A stretch of DNA of 38,334 nt from UBA7692 sp033578915. Its GTDB lineage: Bacteria; Bacteroidota; Bacteroidia; Chitinophagales; LD1. This document shows positions 9,677 through 18,664 of this stretch, piece by piece (positions within the stretch are counted from its first letter, which is position 1; each line of letters opens with the position of its first letter). A program made the translations under genes and the position numbers. Location of the stretch: the NCBI GenBank assembly GCA_033578915.1, contig JAVQWQ010000003.1, forward strand, positions 1 to 38,334, given 5' to 3'. Below the pieces are notes generated by a model. The model was not told the origin of the DNA, made no database searches, and was given only the letters and a program-made list of their open reading frames with translations.

Positions 9677-10753
9677 ATGAGTAGAAAGTTATTTTTCTTC
9701 CTTCTGTTTTTATGCTCTTTAAAAAGCTTTTCGCAGGATATACATTTCTCTCAGTTTTACGCAGCACCATTAACGCTTAATCCGGCTACAACCGGTGATT
9801 TTGATGGTCTGTTTCGCGTCACCGGCATTTATCGTAATCAATGGTTGGGAGTGGCTAATGTCCGGCCTTTCTTTTCAACCCCTCATGTAGCGGTAGATTT
9901 TTCTTTGCTCGGCGAGAAGTTTGAGGGCACAAAAATAGAGGGTAGTAAGCTAGGTGTTGGCCTGCATTTTACCAACGACCAACAAAATGAAAATACATTT
10001 AATACCAATCAGTTCATGGCCAGCTTAGCATGGCAACAAGCACTTGCAAAAAATAAAATTAACATTGGTATAGGCTTGCAAGGAGGAATTTATCTCAAAA
10101 ACTTAAATTCAGGCAACTTTCAGTTTGGTTCAGGCTTTTTACCTGATCTGACCTATGATAAAAGTATAGAAAATGAAAACATTAGCGCAAACAATCTCAC
10201 CCGTTTTAACCTCAATGCAGGTTTGAATGTTGGCCTCAGGCTTATTAAAAATATGAGCTACGCAATGGGTTTTTCAGCCATGAATCTAACAAGACCCGCT
10301 GAGCAGTATCTAAATAACAGCGAAGATGTTAGATTACCCATGCGCTTTCAGTTGCATGGTGGTTTTCAATTTGATATCAAGCGTTTGGTGCTTTTGCCAG
10401 GTTATCTCTTCCAAACACAGGCCAAAGCACATGAAGGCACCTTTGGGCTAACAGCTGGTATTCATTTCATCAATAAGCCGGAAGACAAAGCTACTCTGTT
10501 TTTAGGCTTATGGAGCAGGCTCAACACCGGTACACAAAATGTGCTCACTTCTGCTATCATACCCAAGGCAGGTATTGAATTTAAAAGGCTACGCTTAGGT
10601 TTTGCCTACGATGTAGGAATTGGCCCTATCCGCAGAGATGTGCGTGAGTCAGGCGTTGGCAGAGCTCCCAATGCCTTCGAGCTTTCTCTCGCTTACATAT
10701 TTAAACCAATTATTCCAAAAGAATATAATTGGTTATTTAACCCAAGATTTTAA
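9677..10753 (+). CDS. PorP/SprF-family type IX secretion outer-membrane protein
   Basis: The 358-residue product has a signal peptide ending near LKSFSQ and then the family hallmark DIHFSQFYAAPLTLNPATTG, followed by the conserved YRNQW. The rest is a series of amphipathic strands with an aromatic C-terminal end, fitting a beta barrel of about the family length. PorP/SprF proteins help export or attach T9SS cargo carrying type B sorting domains and are usually encoded next to that cargo, as here: the gene starts 65 bases after the adhesin stop and 42 bases before the OmpA-family gene. Family membership is firm; that it serves the adjacent adhesin is an inference from gene order. Confidence 0.92.
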   Translation: MSRKLFFFLLFLCSLKSFSQDIHFSQFYAAPLTLNPATTGDFDGLFRVTGIYRNQWLGVANVRPFFSTPHVAVDFSLLGEKFEGTKIEGSKLGVGLHFTNDQQNENTFNTNQFMASLAWQQALAKNKINIGIGLQGGIYLKNLNSGNFQFGSGFLPDLTYDKSIENENISANNLTRFNLNAGLNVGLRLIKNMSYAMGFSAMNLTRPAEQYLNNSEDVRLPMRFQLHGGFQFDIKRLVLLPGYLFQTQAKAHEGTFGLTAGIHFINKPEDKATLFLGLWSRLNTGTQNVLTSAIIPKAGIEFKRLRLGFAYDVGIGPIRRDVRESGVGRAPNAFELSLAYIFKPIIPKEYNWLFNPRF

Positions 10754-10795
10754 TTACCAAATTTTACTAACCAAAAAAGAAAAACCAAATCTGAC

Positions 10796-12862
10796 ATGAG
10801 ATTACTATTACTGGCTATTTTTCCCGTTCTTCTGTTCGCACAAAATGAAAACTATTCCCCCAAAGTTCAGAAGTACCCTAAAGCCGGAACTGCCAGAAAG
10901 TACAGAATTGCTAAAAAGAAAATCAAAGAAGGCAGTTATTACATTGCTGCTGATTATCTGGAGGATGTTGTTAAAGCCAAGCCGGGCAAAATTTCTAGAG
11001 CTTTCCAGCTGGCAGAACTGAACCGGCATCTCCGCGATTACGTTCGCGCCGAGCAATACTATAAAATGGTTCTTGACAAGGATCCTGAGAAATATCCCGA
11101 AGCAAATTATTATTACGCTTTAATGCTTAAACAAAATGGAAAATATCAAGAGGCTAAGACAAAGTTCCAGGAATTTCTAAAGATGAAGGATGCAAAGGAT
11201 TTTCCTCAGTTGCGCAGCATGGCTAAAACAGATATTGCGGGCTGCGATACTGCCTTAGCGCTATTGGCTAACCCAACAAAAGTAAAAGTAAATCGCGAGC
11301 AAGGAGTTATCAATAAACCAATACAGGATTTTGCTCCCAAGCCTCTTAAGAACAACAGAATATTGTACTCTTCGCTAAAGTCGGATACTGCTATTAATAT
11401 AGATCTGGCAGATTACAACTATTATACCAGCATTTTCACTGCGGAAAAACAAGGTAACATCTGGGTTAATGAAGCGGAATTCCCCTCTCCGCCAAACGAT
11501 CCGAAAACACATGTTTGCAATGCAATACTTTCGCCTGATGAGAAAACAATTATATTCACTAAATGCGATCAAACTCCTTTAACGGTAATGCTTTGCAATC
11601 TCTATAAGAGTACCAAAGAAGGAAACGGATGGAGCAGTCCTGAAGAAATAAAGAACCTGAACAAACAAGGCTTTAGTACTACGCAGCCGGCATGGGGTAA
11701 AGATAAATCAGGAAATACTATTCTATATTTTGCCAGCAACAGAGGTAAAGGTGGAGATTTCGACATTTACTTTGCTAAAATGAATAATGATGGTTCATTT
11801 GATAATCCTGAGCGCCTCGGAAATGAGATCAACACCGCCGGTGATGATCTAACACCTTTTTACCATGAAAATTCAAAGACATTTTACTTCTCATCTACAG
11901 GTCATCCTGGCTTCGGCGGACTGGATGTTTTCAAGACAGTCGGAACACCCGGAAACTTCGGTGAGGTTAAAAATATGGGAACACCTGTTAACAGCGGAGC
12001 TGATGACTTGTATTTTGCGCTCGATGAAAAAGGCGCTAAAGGATTTTTAGTCTCCAACCGCGAAGGGACTAACTCTCAACGTGGCCTAACATGCTGCGAT
12101 GATATATGGGGAATTGTTATTCGTGGTGACGTTTTCCTGAAGGCTATCTATGTGAAAAGAGATGATCCTAGTCAAACACCTATAGCAGGCATTGATGCAT
12201 CGCTCTATAAAGTAGATGGGAAAAATTTTGAATTTCTGACTAATACCATCACAAGCGGGCAGCCTTTTGTAATGCCTTTACAGCGTGGTGTTTCATATAA
12301 GATAAATGGAAACAAAGAAGGTTACTGGCCATCGGTAGATAATTTCTCTGTCAACGAAGACGAAGACAGAGACACCATTACTAAGGTGTTCTACATTGAT
12401 CCAATAATTAAGAAGAAAATTAAAATTGAGAATGTTTACTTCCAATTTGATAAAAGTAATGTGATAACCTTTTATGCAGCTAAAATTGATTCTGTGCTTG
12501 CTTTGTTGAATCAAAATCCCGGATGGCTCGTTGAAGTGCAGGGCCATACCGACTCTAAAGGAACTGATGAATATAATGAAAAATTATCGAAGCGCAGGGC
12601 TGAGGAGGTGAAGAAATATCTTATCACCAAAGGCCTTGCCAAAGAACGTATTATTGTTAAAGCCTTTGGTGAAAAACAACCTGCAGTTCCCAATGAACTA
12701 CCCGATGGTACAGACGACCCGGAAGGAAGAGCAAGAAACAGACGTGTAGAGTTTAAATTAATAACGGATAATGTTAAAGATGCACCTGAAATTGAGGTAG
12801 GAGGGGAAGTTGTTCCTCAAGTTAAAACAGGGCCTGGGTTTACAAAAGGCTACAAAAAATAG
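10796..12862 (+). CDS. OmpA-family protein with TPR, PD40 and peptidoglycan-binding domains (PorE-like)
   Basis: The 688-residue protein has a short signal peptide (MRLLLLAIFPVLLFAQ). TPR-like helices follow (about 30-160, including NYYYALMLKQNGKYQEAKTK). A run of WD40-like PD40 repeats spans about 165-435 (NAILSPDEKTIIFTK, ILYFASNRGKGGDFDIYFA, TFYFSSTGHPGFGGLDVF), then a carboxypeptidase-regulatory-like domain near 450-540. The C-terminal OmpA domain (about 545-660) has YFQFDKSNV, VEVQGHTDSKGTDEYN and RARNRRVEFKL, the peptidoglycan-binding core. This domain order matches proteins such as PorE that link the T9SS machinery to the cell wall. It is the last gene of the adhesin operon and is closed by a terminator. 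A periplasmic anchoring role is inferred from family and context. Confidence 0.9.
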   Translation: MRLLLLAIFPVLLFAQNENYSPKVQKYPKAGTARKYRIAKKKIKEGSYYIAADYLEDVVKAKPGKISRAFQLAELNRHLRDYVRAEQYYKMVLDKDPEKYPEANYYYALMLKQNGKYQEAKTKFQEFLKMKDAKDFPQLRSMAKTDIAGCDTALALLANPTKVKVNREQGVINKPIQDFAPKPLKNNRILYSSLKSDTAINIDLADYNYYTSIFTAEKQGNIWVNEAEFPSPPNDPKTHVCNAILSPDEKTIIFTKCDQTPLTVMLCNLYKSTKEGNGWSSPEEIKNLNKQGFSTTQPAWGKDKSGNTILYFASNRGKGGDFDIYFAKMNNDGSFDNPERLGNEINTAGDDLTPFYHENSKTFYFSSTGHPGFGGLDVFKTVGTPGNFGEVKNMGTPVNSGADDLYFALDEKGAKGFLVSNREGTNSQRGLTCCDDIWGIVIRGDVFLKAIYVKRDDPSQTPIAGIDASLYKVDGKNFEFLTNTITSGQPFVMPLQRGVSYKINGNKEGYWPSVDNFSVNEDEDRDTITKVFYIDPIIKKKIKIENVYFQFDKSNVITFYAAKIDSVLALLNQNPGWLVEVQGHTDSKGTDEYNEKLSKRRAEEVKKYLITKGLAKERIIVKAFGEKQPAVPNELPDGTDDPEGRARNRRVEFKLITDNVKDAPEIEVGGEVVPQVKTGPGFTKGYKK

Positions 12863-12884
12863 TTATACTTTTTAATTGTCTGAT

Positions 12885-12913
12885 AAGGTTGCCTAATTGG
12901 CAACCTTTTTATT
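12885..12913 (+). terminator. Rho-independent terminator of the T9SS operon
   Basis: A perfect 9-bp stem AAGGTTGCC / GGCAACCTT with loop TAATT ends in a T-rich run. It sits 22 bases after the OmpA-family stop codon. It also covers the most upstream possible TTG start of the RNase HII frame, which argues for the later GTG start there. Confidence 0.9.
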
Positions 12914-12920
12914 TTTAGCT

Positions 12921-13515
12921 GTGCTGCGTAGTAGTTTTCAGCAATTGTACCCTGAAGCGGGTTGCGATGAAGCAGGCAGAGGCCCTTTAGCCGGTCCGGT
13001 TGTTGCTGCTGCAGTGATATTTCCGTCAGATTTCAGACACGAAGAACTCAAAGACTCTAAAAAGCTTTCGCATGAACAACGCATTAGACTCAAAGAAATT
13101 ATTGAGCGCGAGGCTATAGCTTATGCAGTTTCGTTTGTAGATGAAAAAACCATAGATGAAATAAATATTTTAAACGCTTCAATTTTGGCAATGCATCGCG
13201 CACTAGATGCTTTGGCAATGAGGCCTGCATTCGTTATTGTTGATGGAAATCGTTTTAAGCCTTATTTAAATATTCCTTTTCAAACTATTGTAAAAGGAGA
13301 CAATCAATTTGTAAGTATTGCAGCTGCTTCAATTCTTGCGAAAACAGCACGCGATGAATATATGGAAAAAAATTCATGTTGAATATCCTCAATACAGATG
13401 GGATAAAAATAAAGGCTATCCTACTTTGGAGCATAAAAAAGCAATTGCAAAACATGGATTCAGCCCATATCACAGGAAAAGTTTTTTATCATATCAACAG
13501 GCAACCTTGTTTTGA
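12921..13515 (+). pseudogene. rnhB: Ribonuclease HII, one-base frameshift near the C-terminus
   Basis: RNase HII cleaves the RNA strand of RNA-DNA hybrids and removes misincorporated ribonucleotides. The family core is present: GCDEAGRGPLAGPVVAAAVIF with the catalytic Asp-Glu pair, VIVDGNRF, and SIAAASILAKTARDEYMEK. Here the frame breaks into Asn-Ser-Cys-stop. The expected continuation (IHVEYPQYRWDKNKGYPT, then HGFSPYHRKSF) follows in the next frame and ends at 13515. The break falls on a run of seven A at 13366-13372, where six would restore a protein of about 197 residues. The GTG at 12921 is preferred as start because an upstream in-frame TTG at 12897 lies inside the terminator hairpin. 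All conserved catalytic positions precede the break. It may be a sequencing error in a homopolymer or a real truncation. Confidence 0.88.
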
Positions 13516-13599
13516 ATAAATTTATTTGGTGAATTCGATTTGTTTTTTGTAAATAAATTTTATCATAATTGTTTTATCTCACAAAATATCTTATTCTAA

Positions 13600-14133
13600 A
13601 TGATATCAAACAAACAGATAGGTTACGCATTTAAAACGCTTTTACAGATTTCGTTACTGCTTCTACACCATTCTTGCACCAGCCCCGCAGAGGAAAAAAG
13701 TAAAATTACTAGTACAACATATGTAGTAACTCATGTGATAGATGGAGATACTTTTTGGGCAAAAAACAAAACTCAAAAAGTAAAAGTGAGATTGATAGGA
13801 ATAGATGCTCCTGAAATGAGAACTGGATATAATGATGTTTTGAACGAAGCAGGCGTGATTGCAAGAAATTTTTTGGAATCCCTGATTTTAAAAAAGGAAA
13901 TTAAAATGGAATATGATATTGATACCAAAGACAGGCACGGACGGACATTAGCTTACGTTTTTTTGAATGATGGAACATTTGTAAATGCTGAGCTTCTGAA
14001 AAATGGATATGCAAGAACTCTAACAGTTCCGCCAAATGTGAAATATGCTGATGTGTTTAGTCAGTTGCAAAAAGAAGCAATTATTCAAAAAAAGGGACTT
14101 TGGGCGTCTGCACCGGATGATTTAAGAAAATAG
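13600..14133 (+). CDS. Secreted thermonuclease (staphylococcal nuclease-like)
   Basis: The 177-residue protein is a calcium-type nuclease of the SNase superfamily, which hydrolyses DNA and RNA phosphodiester bonds. Residues 41-170 form the OB-fold domain: VIDGDTFWA, then VRLIGIDAPE with Arg64, Asp69 and Glu72, and DRHGRTLAYV with Arg115, equivalent to the catalytic Arg35, Asp40, Glu43 and Arg87 set of the staphylococcal enzyme. The N-terminus is hydrophobic with a Cys26 preceded by LHHS, a poor lipobox, so it is either a lipoprotein or a secreted protein with a standard signal. It stands alone, 84 bases after rnhB and 86 before the hydrolase. Export is likely; a role in extracellular nucleic-acid use is inference. 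Confidence 0.9.
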   Translation: MISNKQIGYAFKTLLQISLLLLHHSCTSPAEEKSKITSTTYVVTHVIDGDTFWAKNKTQKVKVRLIGIDAPEMRTGYNDVLNEAGVIARNFLESLILKKEIKMEYDIDTKDRHGRTLAYVFLNDGTFVNAELLKNGYARTLTVPPNVKYADVFSQLQKEAIIQKKGLWASAPDDLRK

Positions 14134-14219
14134 CTTTGTTCAAATAAGTTTTATCTAGTCTCTTTCAAGTAACACACAAGTTACGTAACTCTTTCATATA
14201 CTATTAACTCAGTTTTTGT

Positions 14220-15161
14220 ATGAGAAAGTTTTTGATATATGGTAGTTTGTTTACATTAATGGTTTTTATAATACTTTTATTAATGCCTTCAAAGCGTGTA
14301 AAGAGGGATTTTGTTGAAAGTAAAGCTATTTTTCCATATTCAAATTTTTTTTATTGGCAAAAAAGAAAAATTCACTACACCGACGAGGGGCATGGCACTG
14401 CGATAATAATGATACATGGCTTTGGAGGCAGTCACAGGAATTTTCGAAAAATCAATGAACTTTTGAAGAAAGATTATCGCTGTTTGCGAATAGATCTTCC
14501 CGGCTTTGGATTGTCTGAACCACTTGAGGCAAATGGACAACGATATCATGAAATTTACATAAAATTACTCACGGCGTGGCTCGATTCGCTATGTATAGAT
14601 AGCTGTTATGTAATCGGCAGTTCCCTAGGTGGTTACATTTCTGCATGTTTATCGGTAGCCGCCCCTGATAAAGTGAAACGCCTTGTTTTAATTTCAAGTG
14701 CAGGATATGAATCTCAAAAGATTTTATATAACCTGAAATATGCTAAGAAACCTTTTCTGTTCATTTTAAAGAAAAAAGGATTGCCTCTTACTGTAAGTAA
14801 GCTGGCTGCAAAAAGGCTTTATTTCAACCCTATTTATATAAATGATGCAGAGGTGCAATACAATAACTGGTTTTGGAATATGGAAGGAAACCTTGAAGCT
14901 GTTTTGCACATGTTATCTTCGGGCGAGTTGCCCGATTCGGGTATGATAAAAAAAATAGCCTGCCCAACTATTATTTTGTGGGGTAAAGACGATAAAGTTC
15001 TGCCTTATACACACCTATACATGTTTCAACGAGATTTAAAAGGGGCTCAGACAGCGCTCATTGAAAGTTGTGGACATTTACCTATGCTTGAAAAACCAGA
15101 TATAACCTATAAATATATACATAAATTTTTCGGTGCCAACACTGAAAATATCCGGTACTGA
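14220..15161 (+). CDS. Alpha/beta hydrolase, membrane-anchored
   Basis: The 313-residue protein has an N-terminal hydrophobic segment (about residues 5-22) without an obvious cleavage site, suggesting a membrane anchor. The alpha/beta-hydrolase fold follows: oxyanion region MIHGFGGSHRNF near 64-75, nucleophile elbow GSSLGG with Ser135, an acidic residue in LWGKDDKV (Asp257 or Asp258), and the catalytic His286 in SCGHLPMLEKP. All three members of the triad are present. The substrate cannot be told from the sequence; esterases, lipases and epoxide-hydrolase-like enzymes share this layout. It is followed 39 bases later by a flippase-like gene, which may be co-transcribed. Confidence 0.88.
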   Translation: MRKFLIYGSLFTLMVFIILLLMPSKRVKRDFVESKAIFPYSNFFYWQKRKIHYTDEGHGTAIIMIHGFGGSHRNFRKINELLKKDYRCLRIDLPGFGLSEPLEANGQRYHEIYIKLLTAWLDSLCIDSCYVIGSSLGGYISACLSVAAPDKVKRLVLISSAGYESQKILYNLKYAKKPFLFILKKKGLPLTVSKLAAKRLYFNPIYINDAEVQYNNWFWNMEGNLEAVLHMLSSGELPDSGMIKKIACPTIILWGKDDKVLPYTHLYMFQRDLKGAQTALIESCGHLPMLEKPDITYKYIHKFFGANTENIRY

Positions 15162-15200
15162 ATCATAATTTAATGACCGATTAATTTAAAAACAACAAGG

Positions 15201-16478
15201 TTGACGGCCGCTGGCAATATATGGGTTAAAATTAAAGCTAATGCGCTACAAATTGCGCAACTCTCCCGTTTTGCAGCTACTTTTTTATCAGGTATTCTCA
15301 TAGTGAAATTGGGTGCCCAGAAAAATGAAGTTGCATTTTACGAAAGTTTTTTGTGGTTGTCATCAGCCTTAAGCTTTTTCTGGATTGGAGGAACAATCAA
15401 TGCGGCACTATCTATGGCTAAGCCTTCAGAGGCCGCTACAACTTTTTTACATGCCTTTGTGTGGCTCTTAGTACAAGCCATCATTGCGGGCTCTGTCGCT
15501 GGAATCTTATATCAGGGGAGATTCGTTTTTAAGCTACTTTATGTTTGCTTTATCATTTTTAATGCAGTTGGCTTTATCACCGATTATATTTTATACGTCA
15601 AAAAATATTATCCTGCGCTTATTTATTATTCTGCCCTGTGTTTTACGCTACAATTATTAGTGGTTGTTATGCCCTTTGCATTATCAGGTTTAATACATTA
15701 TTGTATTTATGGATTAGTAGCGTTTTCGTTTATCAAATTTTCCGTTGTCGTTTTACTTATTAAAAAGTTCTGTACTGTAAAGTTTTCGTTTTCCATATTC
15801 AAGGAAGTAGCCTCTCTGTCAATTCCTATCTCTGCTGCTATATTTGTAAGCGGTTCTGCAGACTACATAGATGGTTTTTTTGTAAAAAAATTTTTCAGTG
15901 AAGAATGGTTTGCGCTATATCGCTATGGTTCTAGAGAGCTTCCAATATCTCTCATTTTAGCCAATGCACTTAGTGCATCTATGGTAGTGAAGATTACGGA
16001 AGATTTTCAGAGTGGCTTGTATGAGCTGAAGAAGCGTGCTGAAACACTTGCACAGTTGCTTTTTCCACTTACCATTATACTTATGCTGTGTTCATCGATT
16101 TTAATGAAGATGCTATATAGCGCTGAATATGAGTTGGCAGCTAACATATTCAGAATAACACTTTTGCTTATAATTCCGAGATTGGTTTTTCCACAAACAG
16201 TAGCCACAGCGCTCAGGATGGGTAAATTTATTTTTTACTCTGCATTAGTAGAGCTTGCACTTAATATTTTGCTTAGCCTGATTTTACTGAAAATAATGGG
16301 GGTAGAGGGAATTATTTTAGGCACGGTAATTGCCTATTGTGCAGATAAAATTTTTCTCTCTGTTGCTGTAAAAATTAAAACTGGTGTAACCTTAGCAAGT
16401 TATACACCATTAAAAACTATTATGATATACTCTTTGCTCTTACTTATCATATTCATTTTTTCATATATCTATCTGTAA
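15201..16478 (+). CDS. Polytopic membrane protein of the oligosaccharide flippase/MATE type
   Basis: The 425-residue product is almost entirely hydrophobic, with about 12 membrane segments separated by short charged loops, and resembles the MOP superfamily of polysaccharide-repeat flippases (Wzx/RfbX-like). Typical features are the N-terminal helix followed by GAQKNEVAFYESFLW, a central IPISAAIFVSGSADYIDGFF stretch and a C-terminal LGTVIAYCADKIFLS. The start is a TTG at 15201; no in-frame ATG occurs near it. Flippases of this type move lipid-linked sugars across the inner membrane, but there are no other surface-polysaccharide genes next to it in this window, so the cargo is unknown. Family assignment is by hydrophobic pattern and is moderately confident. 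Confidence 0.75.
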   Translation: MTAAGNIWVKIKANALQIAQLSRFAATFLSGILIVKLGAQKNEVAFYESFLWLSSALSFFWIGGTINAALSMAKPSEAATTFLHAFVWLLVQAIIAGSVAGILYQGRFVFKLLYVCFIIFNAVGFITDYILYVKKYYPALIYYSALCFTLQLLVVVMPFALSGLIHYCIYGLVAFSFIKFSVVVLLIKKFCTVKFSFSIFKEVASLSIPISAAIFVSGSADYIDGFFVKKFFSEEWFALYRYGSRELPISLILANALSASMVVKITEDFQSGLYELKKRAETLAQLLFPLTIILMLCSSILMKMLYSAEYELAANIFRITLLLIIPRLVFPQTVATALRMGKFIFYSALVELALNILLSLILLKIMGVEGIILGTVIAYCADKIFLSVAVKIKTGVTLASYTPLKTIMIYSLLLLIIFIFSYIYL

Positions 16479-16528
16479 CAAATAGACTTTCATTTGCGTA
16501 ATAAATATTGAACCTATGAAGATATTTC

Positions 16529-17425
16529 ATGAAACAGTTATACAATTATCTGTGTGTAATTTCCGCATTGATTTTTTCAAACCTAATTTTAAGAACATCA
16601 CAAGCAGCAACTTATTACACCGTTGCCAGCGGTAAGTATTCAGACAGAAATATTTGGAAGCCGGATTATCCGGGTAACACTATTCGCACTACGGATTCAG
16701 TATTAATAAATGGTAATGTAACATTAGATGTTCACCTTTCTGTTGAGGGTTTTTTGATGGTGCAACCTAAGGCTTTGCTTCAAGGGAATAAAGCATTGAT
16801 AGTAAATACTGAGGGAATATTCATCAATCATGGAAACACCGTAGTTAATAACCTATACAATCATGGCAATATCAGAAATTACATGTCTTTAGATGCAATT
16901 TATCAAATAGAAAATTTTGGTGAATTTGTCAATAATTCATCCACCATAGCTGGCAGTACACTCATTAATAACAGTGGCCTTTTAGGTGGATGCAAAGGCA
17001 CCTATTTTACCAACCACATATTTTTACCATCACCTGAGTCTAAATTTGGAAATAATATCTCGATTTTTCAGCCATCTGTTATTGTTATAGAATCAGATAT
17101 TGACGACAAAATATTTTGTGAAACACAAGTTGAATTTTTACAGTTGTCAAATGATAAATTAAGAATTCGGATGTCGGAAAAATCACAAGCTTTATTTGAC
17201 GAGGTATCAATAGAACTTAGCAGTGACGGTAAGACATTTTCTAAAATATTCGAAGGCCCTTACAGAACCTGCATAGAAGCCTCTGTAGGCCATATCGCAG
17301 ATAACCCATATTGGGTAAAAATGTACGCGTCTAATAAAGGGAAAAAAATGCTCGTATCTCAGTCTATCGTTAATATAAAAAGCAATAATGAAACCTTTTC
17401 AATGGCTCCTCGTATAAACAAATAA
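16529..17425 (+). CDS. Secreted protein of unknown function, repetitive beta body
   Basis: I do not recognise a named family. The 298-residue product has a signal peptide ending near SQAATYY. The mature N-terminus resembles the start of many Bacteroidota surface proteins (a YTVASGKYSDRNIW type segment, then DSVLINGNVTLDV). Residues about 75-170 show short Asn- and Gly-rich turns between beta strands (IFINHGNTVVNN, YNHGNIRNY, NFGEFVNNSS, LINNSGLLGG), which suggests a beta-helix or beta-solenoid. The last 120 residues look like a separate beta sandwich (IELSSDGKTFSKIFEG). There is no type A or type B T9SS sorting domain, so it may be periplasmic or secreted differently. It is followed by a strong terminator. 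Confidence 0.75.
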   Translation: MKQLYNYLCVISALIFSNLILRTSQAATYYTVASGKYSDRNIWKPDYPGNTIRTTDSVLINGNVTLDVHLSVEGFLMVQPKALLQGNKALIVNTEGIFINHGNTVVNNLYNHGNIRNYMSLDAIYQIENFGEFVNNSSTIAGSTLINNSGLLGGCKGTYFTNHIFLPSPESKFGNNISIFQPSVIVIESDIDDKIFCETQVEFLQLSNDKLRIRMSEKSQALFDEVSIELSSDGKTFSKIFEGPYRTCIEASVGHIADNPYWVKMYASNKGKKMLVSQSIVNIKSNNETFSMAPRINK

Positions 17426-17463
17426 AATCCTCCGAGTTGCTCTGGTATGAAGCAATTGATAAG

Positions 17464-17496
17464 AAACCTGTCCTGTAAGACAGGTTTTTTTATTTT
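17464..17496 (+). terminator. Rho-independent terminator after the unknown secreted protein
   Basis: A 9-bp stem AAACCTGTC / GACAGGTTT with loop CTGTAA is followed by a T-rich tail (TTTTATTTT). It lies about 40 bases after the stop codon at 17425 and ends the plus-strand run that began after rnhB. Confidence 0.88.
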
Positions 17497-17539
17497 CAGT
17501 CATATCATCTTATCATTGGGTCTTTAGCAAAACTGTTTT

Positions 17540-18440
17540 ATGCTATTCTCACCTCCCATTCTTAAACATGGAGATTTAGTACAGATATTGAGTACTGCAC
17601 GAGTTGCCACTATTGAAGATGTAGCAGATGCTGTTGAACTGCTTGAGTCATGGGGTCTTCGTGTAAAACTGGGAAGTACTATCGGAAGAGTTTGTAACCA
17701 ATTTGCCGGCACGGATGAAGAGAGAGCACATGACTTACAGCAAGCGCTTGATTGTTCAGAAACCAAAGCAATTTTTTGCGCAAGGGGAGGGTACGGCACA
17801 AACAGGATTCTCGATCGCATTAGCTTCTCTGGTTTTATGAAACATCCAAAATGGGTTATAGGGTTCAGCGATGTTACATTTTTGCACCTTCACTTAAATT
17901 TTATGCTTGGTGTTCGGACTATTCATTCCTTTATGGCTGCTCTGACTAAAAAAACTTCGCAGGCTGCTAAAGAAGCGCTGAGATCAATACTTTTTGGAGA
18001 AAAAGTTTCATACCACTTCAACCCTCATCCTTTTAATAAGATAGGAAAAGCAACAGCAATGCTTTGCGGAGGCAATCTTTCTATTTTATATGCATCTACC
18101 GGAACTCAATTGGTAATCAACAGCGCAGGAAGCGTCTGTTTCTTGAAGATATTGACGAGTATCTATATCACATTGACCGTATGATGTGGAGTCTTGAAAA
18201 AGCAGGGAAGCTTAAGCATTTATCAGCTTTGGTTGCAGGCGGATTCACTGATATGAAGGACAATACAACACCCTTTGGTAAAACAGCAAGAAGATTATTG
18301 TTGAATATTCTTCAAAATATCCATATCCTGTTTGTTTTGGCGCACCGGCAGGGCATATTGAGGATAATCGGCCTTTGGTATTAGGTGCTACATATCAACT
18401 GGATATTCATGAAGAAGGAACAGATTTGATAATTGTTTAA
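17540..18440 (+). pseudogene. LD-carboxypeptidase (peptidase S66, LdcA-like), broken by two one-base deletions
   Basis: LD-carboxypeptidases remove the terminal D-alanine from murein tetrapeptides during peptidoglycan recycling in the cytoplasm. The family signature is intact across three successive frames. Frame one holds CARGGYGTNRIL and the nucleophile motif GFSDVT. After a break near 18129-18132 the second frame has LFLEDIDEYLYHIDRM with the catalytic Glu, then AGGFTDMKDN and PFGKTA. After another break near 18291-18297 the third frame has APAGHIEDNRP with the catalytic His and ends at 18440. One missing base at each site, plausibly an A, would restore about 300 residues, the family length. 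The Ser-Glu-His triad is thus split over three frames. As written the gene cannot make an active enzyme. Confidence 0.9.
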
Positions 18441-18444
18441 CGTC

Positions 18445-18531
18445 TGGTGCCCGGGACGAGATTCGAACTCGTACACCCTTTCGGGCGCCACCCCCTCAAG
18501 ATGGTGTGTCTACCAATTTCACCACCCGGGC
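18445..18531 (-). tRNA. tRNA-Leu (anticodon GAG)
   Basis: The minus strand reads as a full leucine tRNA. A GCCCGGG / CCCGGGC acceptor stem is followed by a D arm with GGTAGACAC, an anticodon arm CCATC-TTGAGGG-GGTGG giving GAG, a long class II variable arm (GCGCCCGAAAGGGTGT), the T arm with GTTCGAATC, and an encoded CCA end. It reads CUC and CUU codons. It lies antisense to and just beyond the end of the LD-carboxypeptidase gene. Confidence 0.96.
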
Positions 18532-18542
18532 TTACAGCGCAG

Positions 18543-18574
18543 CAAATATAGTTATAAACTAAAACATTTAACAA
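18543..18574 (-). promoter_or_regulatory. Promoter of tRNA-Leu(GAG)
   Basis: On the minus strand TATATTTG (18543-18550) is a perfect TAnnTTTG -7 element. A TTG lies at 18572-18574, 21 bases upstream, the expected -33 spacing for Bacteroidota sigma factor. The tRNA begins 12 bases after the -7 element. Confidence 0.8.
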
Positions 18575-18640
18575 GCCTTAATCTTTATAATATGTAAAAC
18601 AGATTTATACATCTGAGGTAAAGTCACTTATTTTTTCTGA

Positions 18641-18648
18641 TACTTTTG
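18641..18648 (+). promoter_or_regulatory. -7 element TACTTTTG before ubiE/menG
   Basis: TACTTTTG fits TAnnTTTG and lies 17 bases before the ATG at 18665, so the leader would be very short. No clear TTG box is seen at the expected upstream distance. Confidence 0.55.
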
Positions 18649-18664
18649 TTTTTTAAGATTGTAG

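Noticed and set aside
12897..12920. TTG start of rnhB at 12897
   Set aside because: It falls inside the terminator loop; the GTG at 12921 gives the normal N-terminus.
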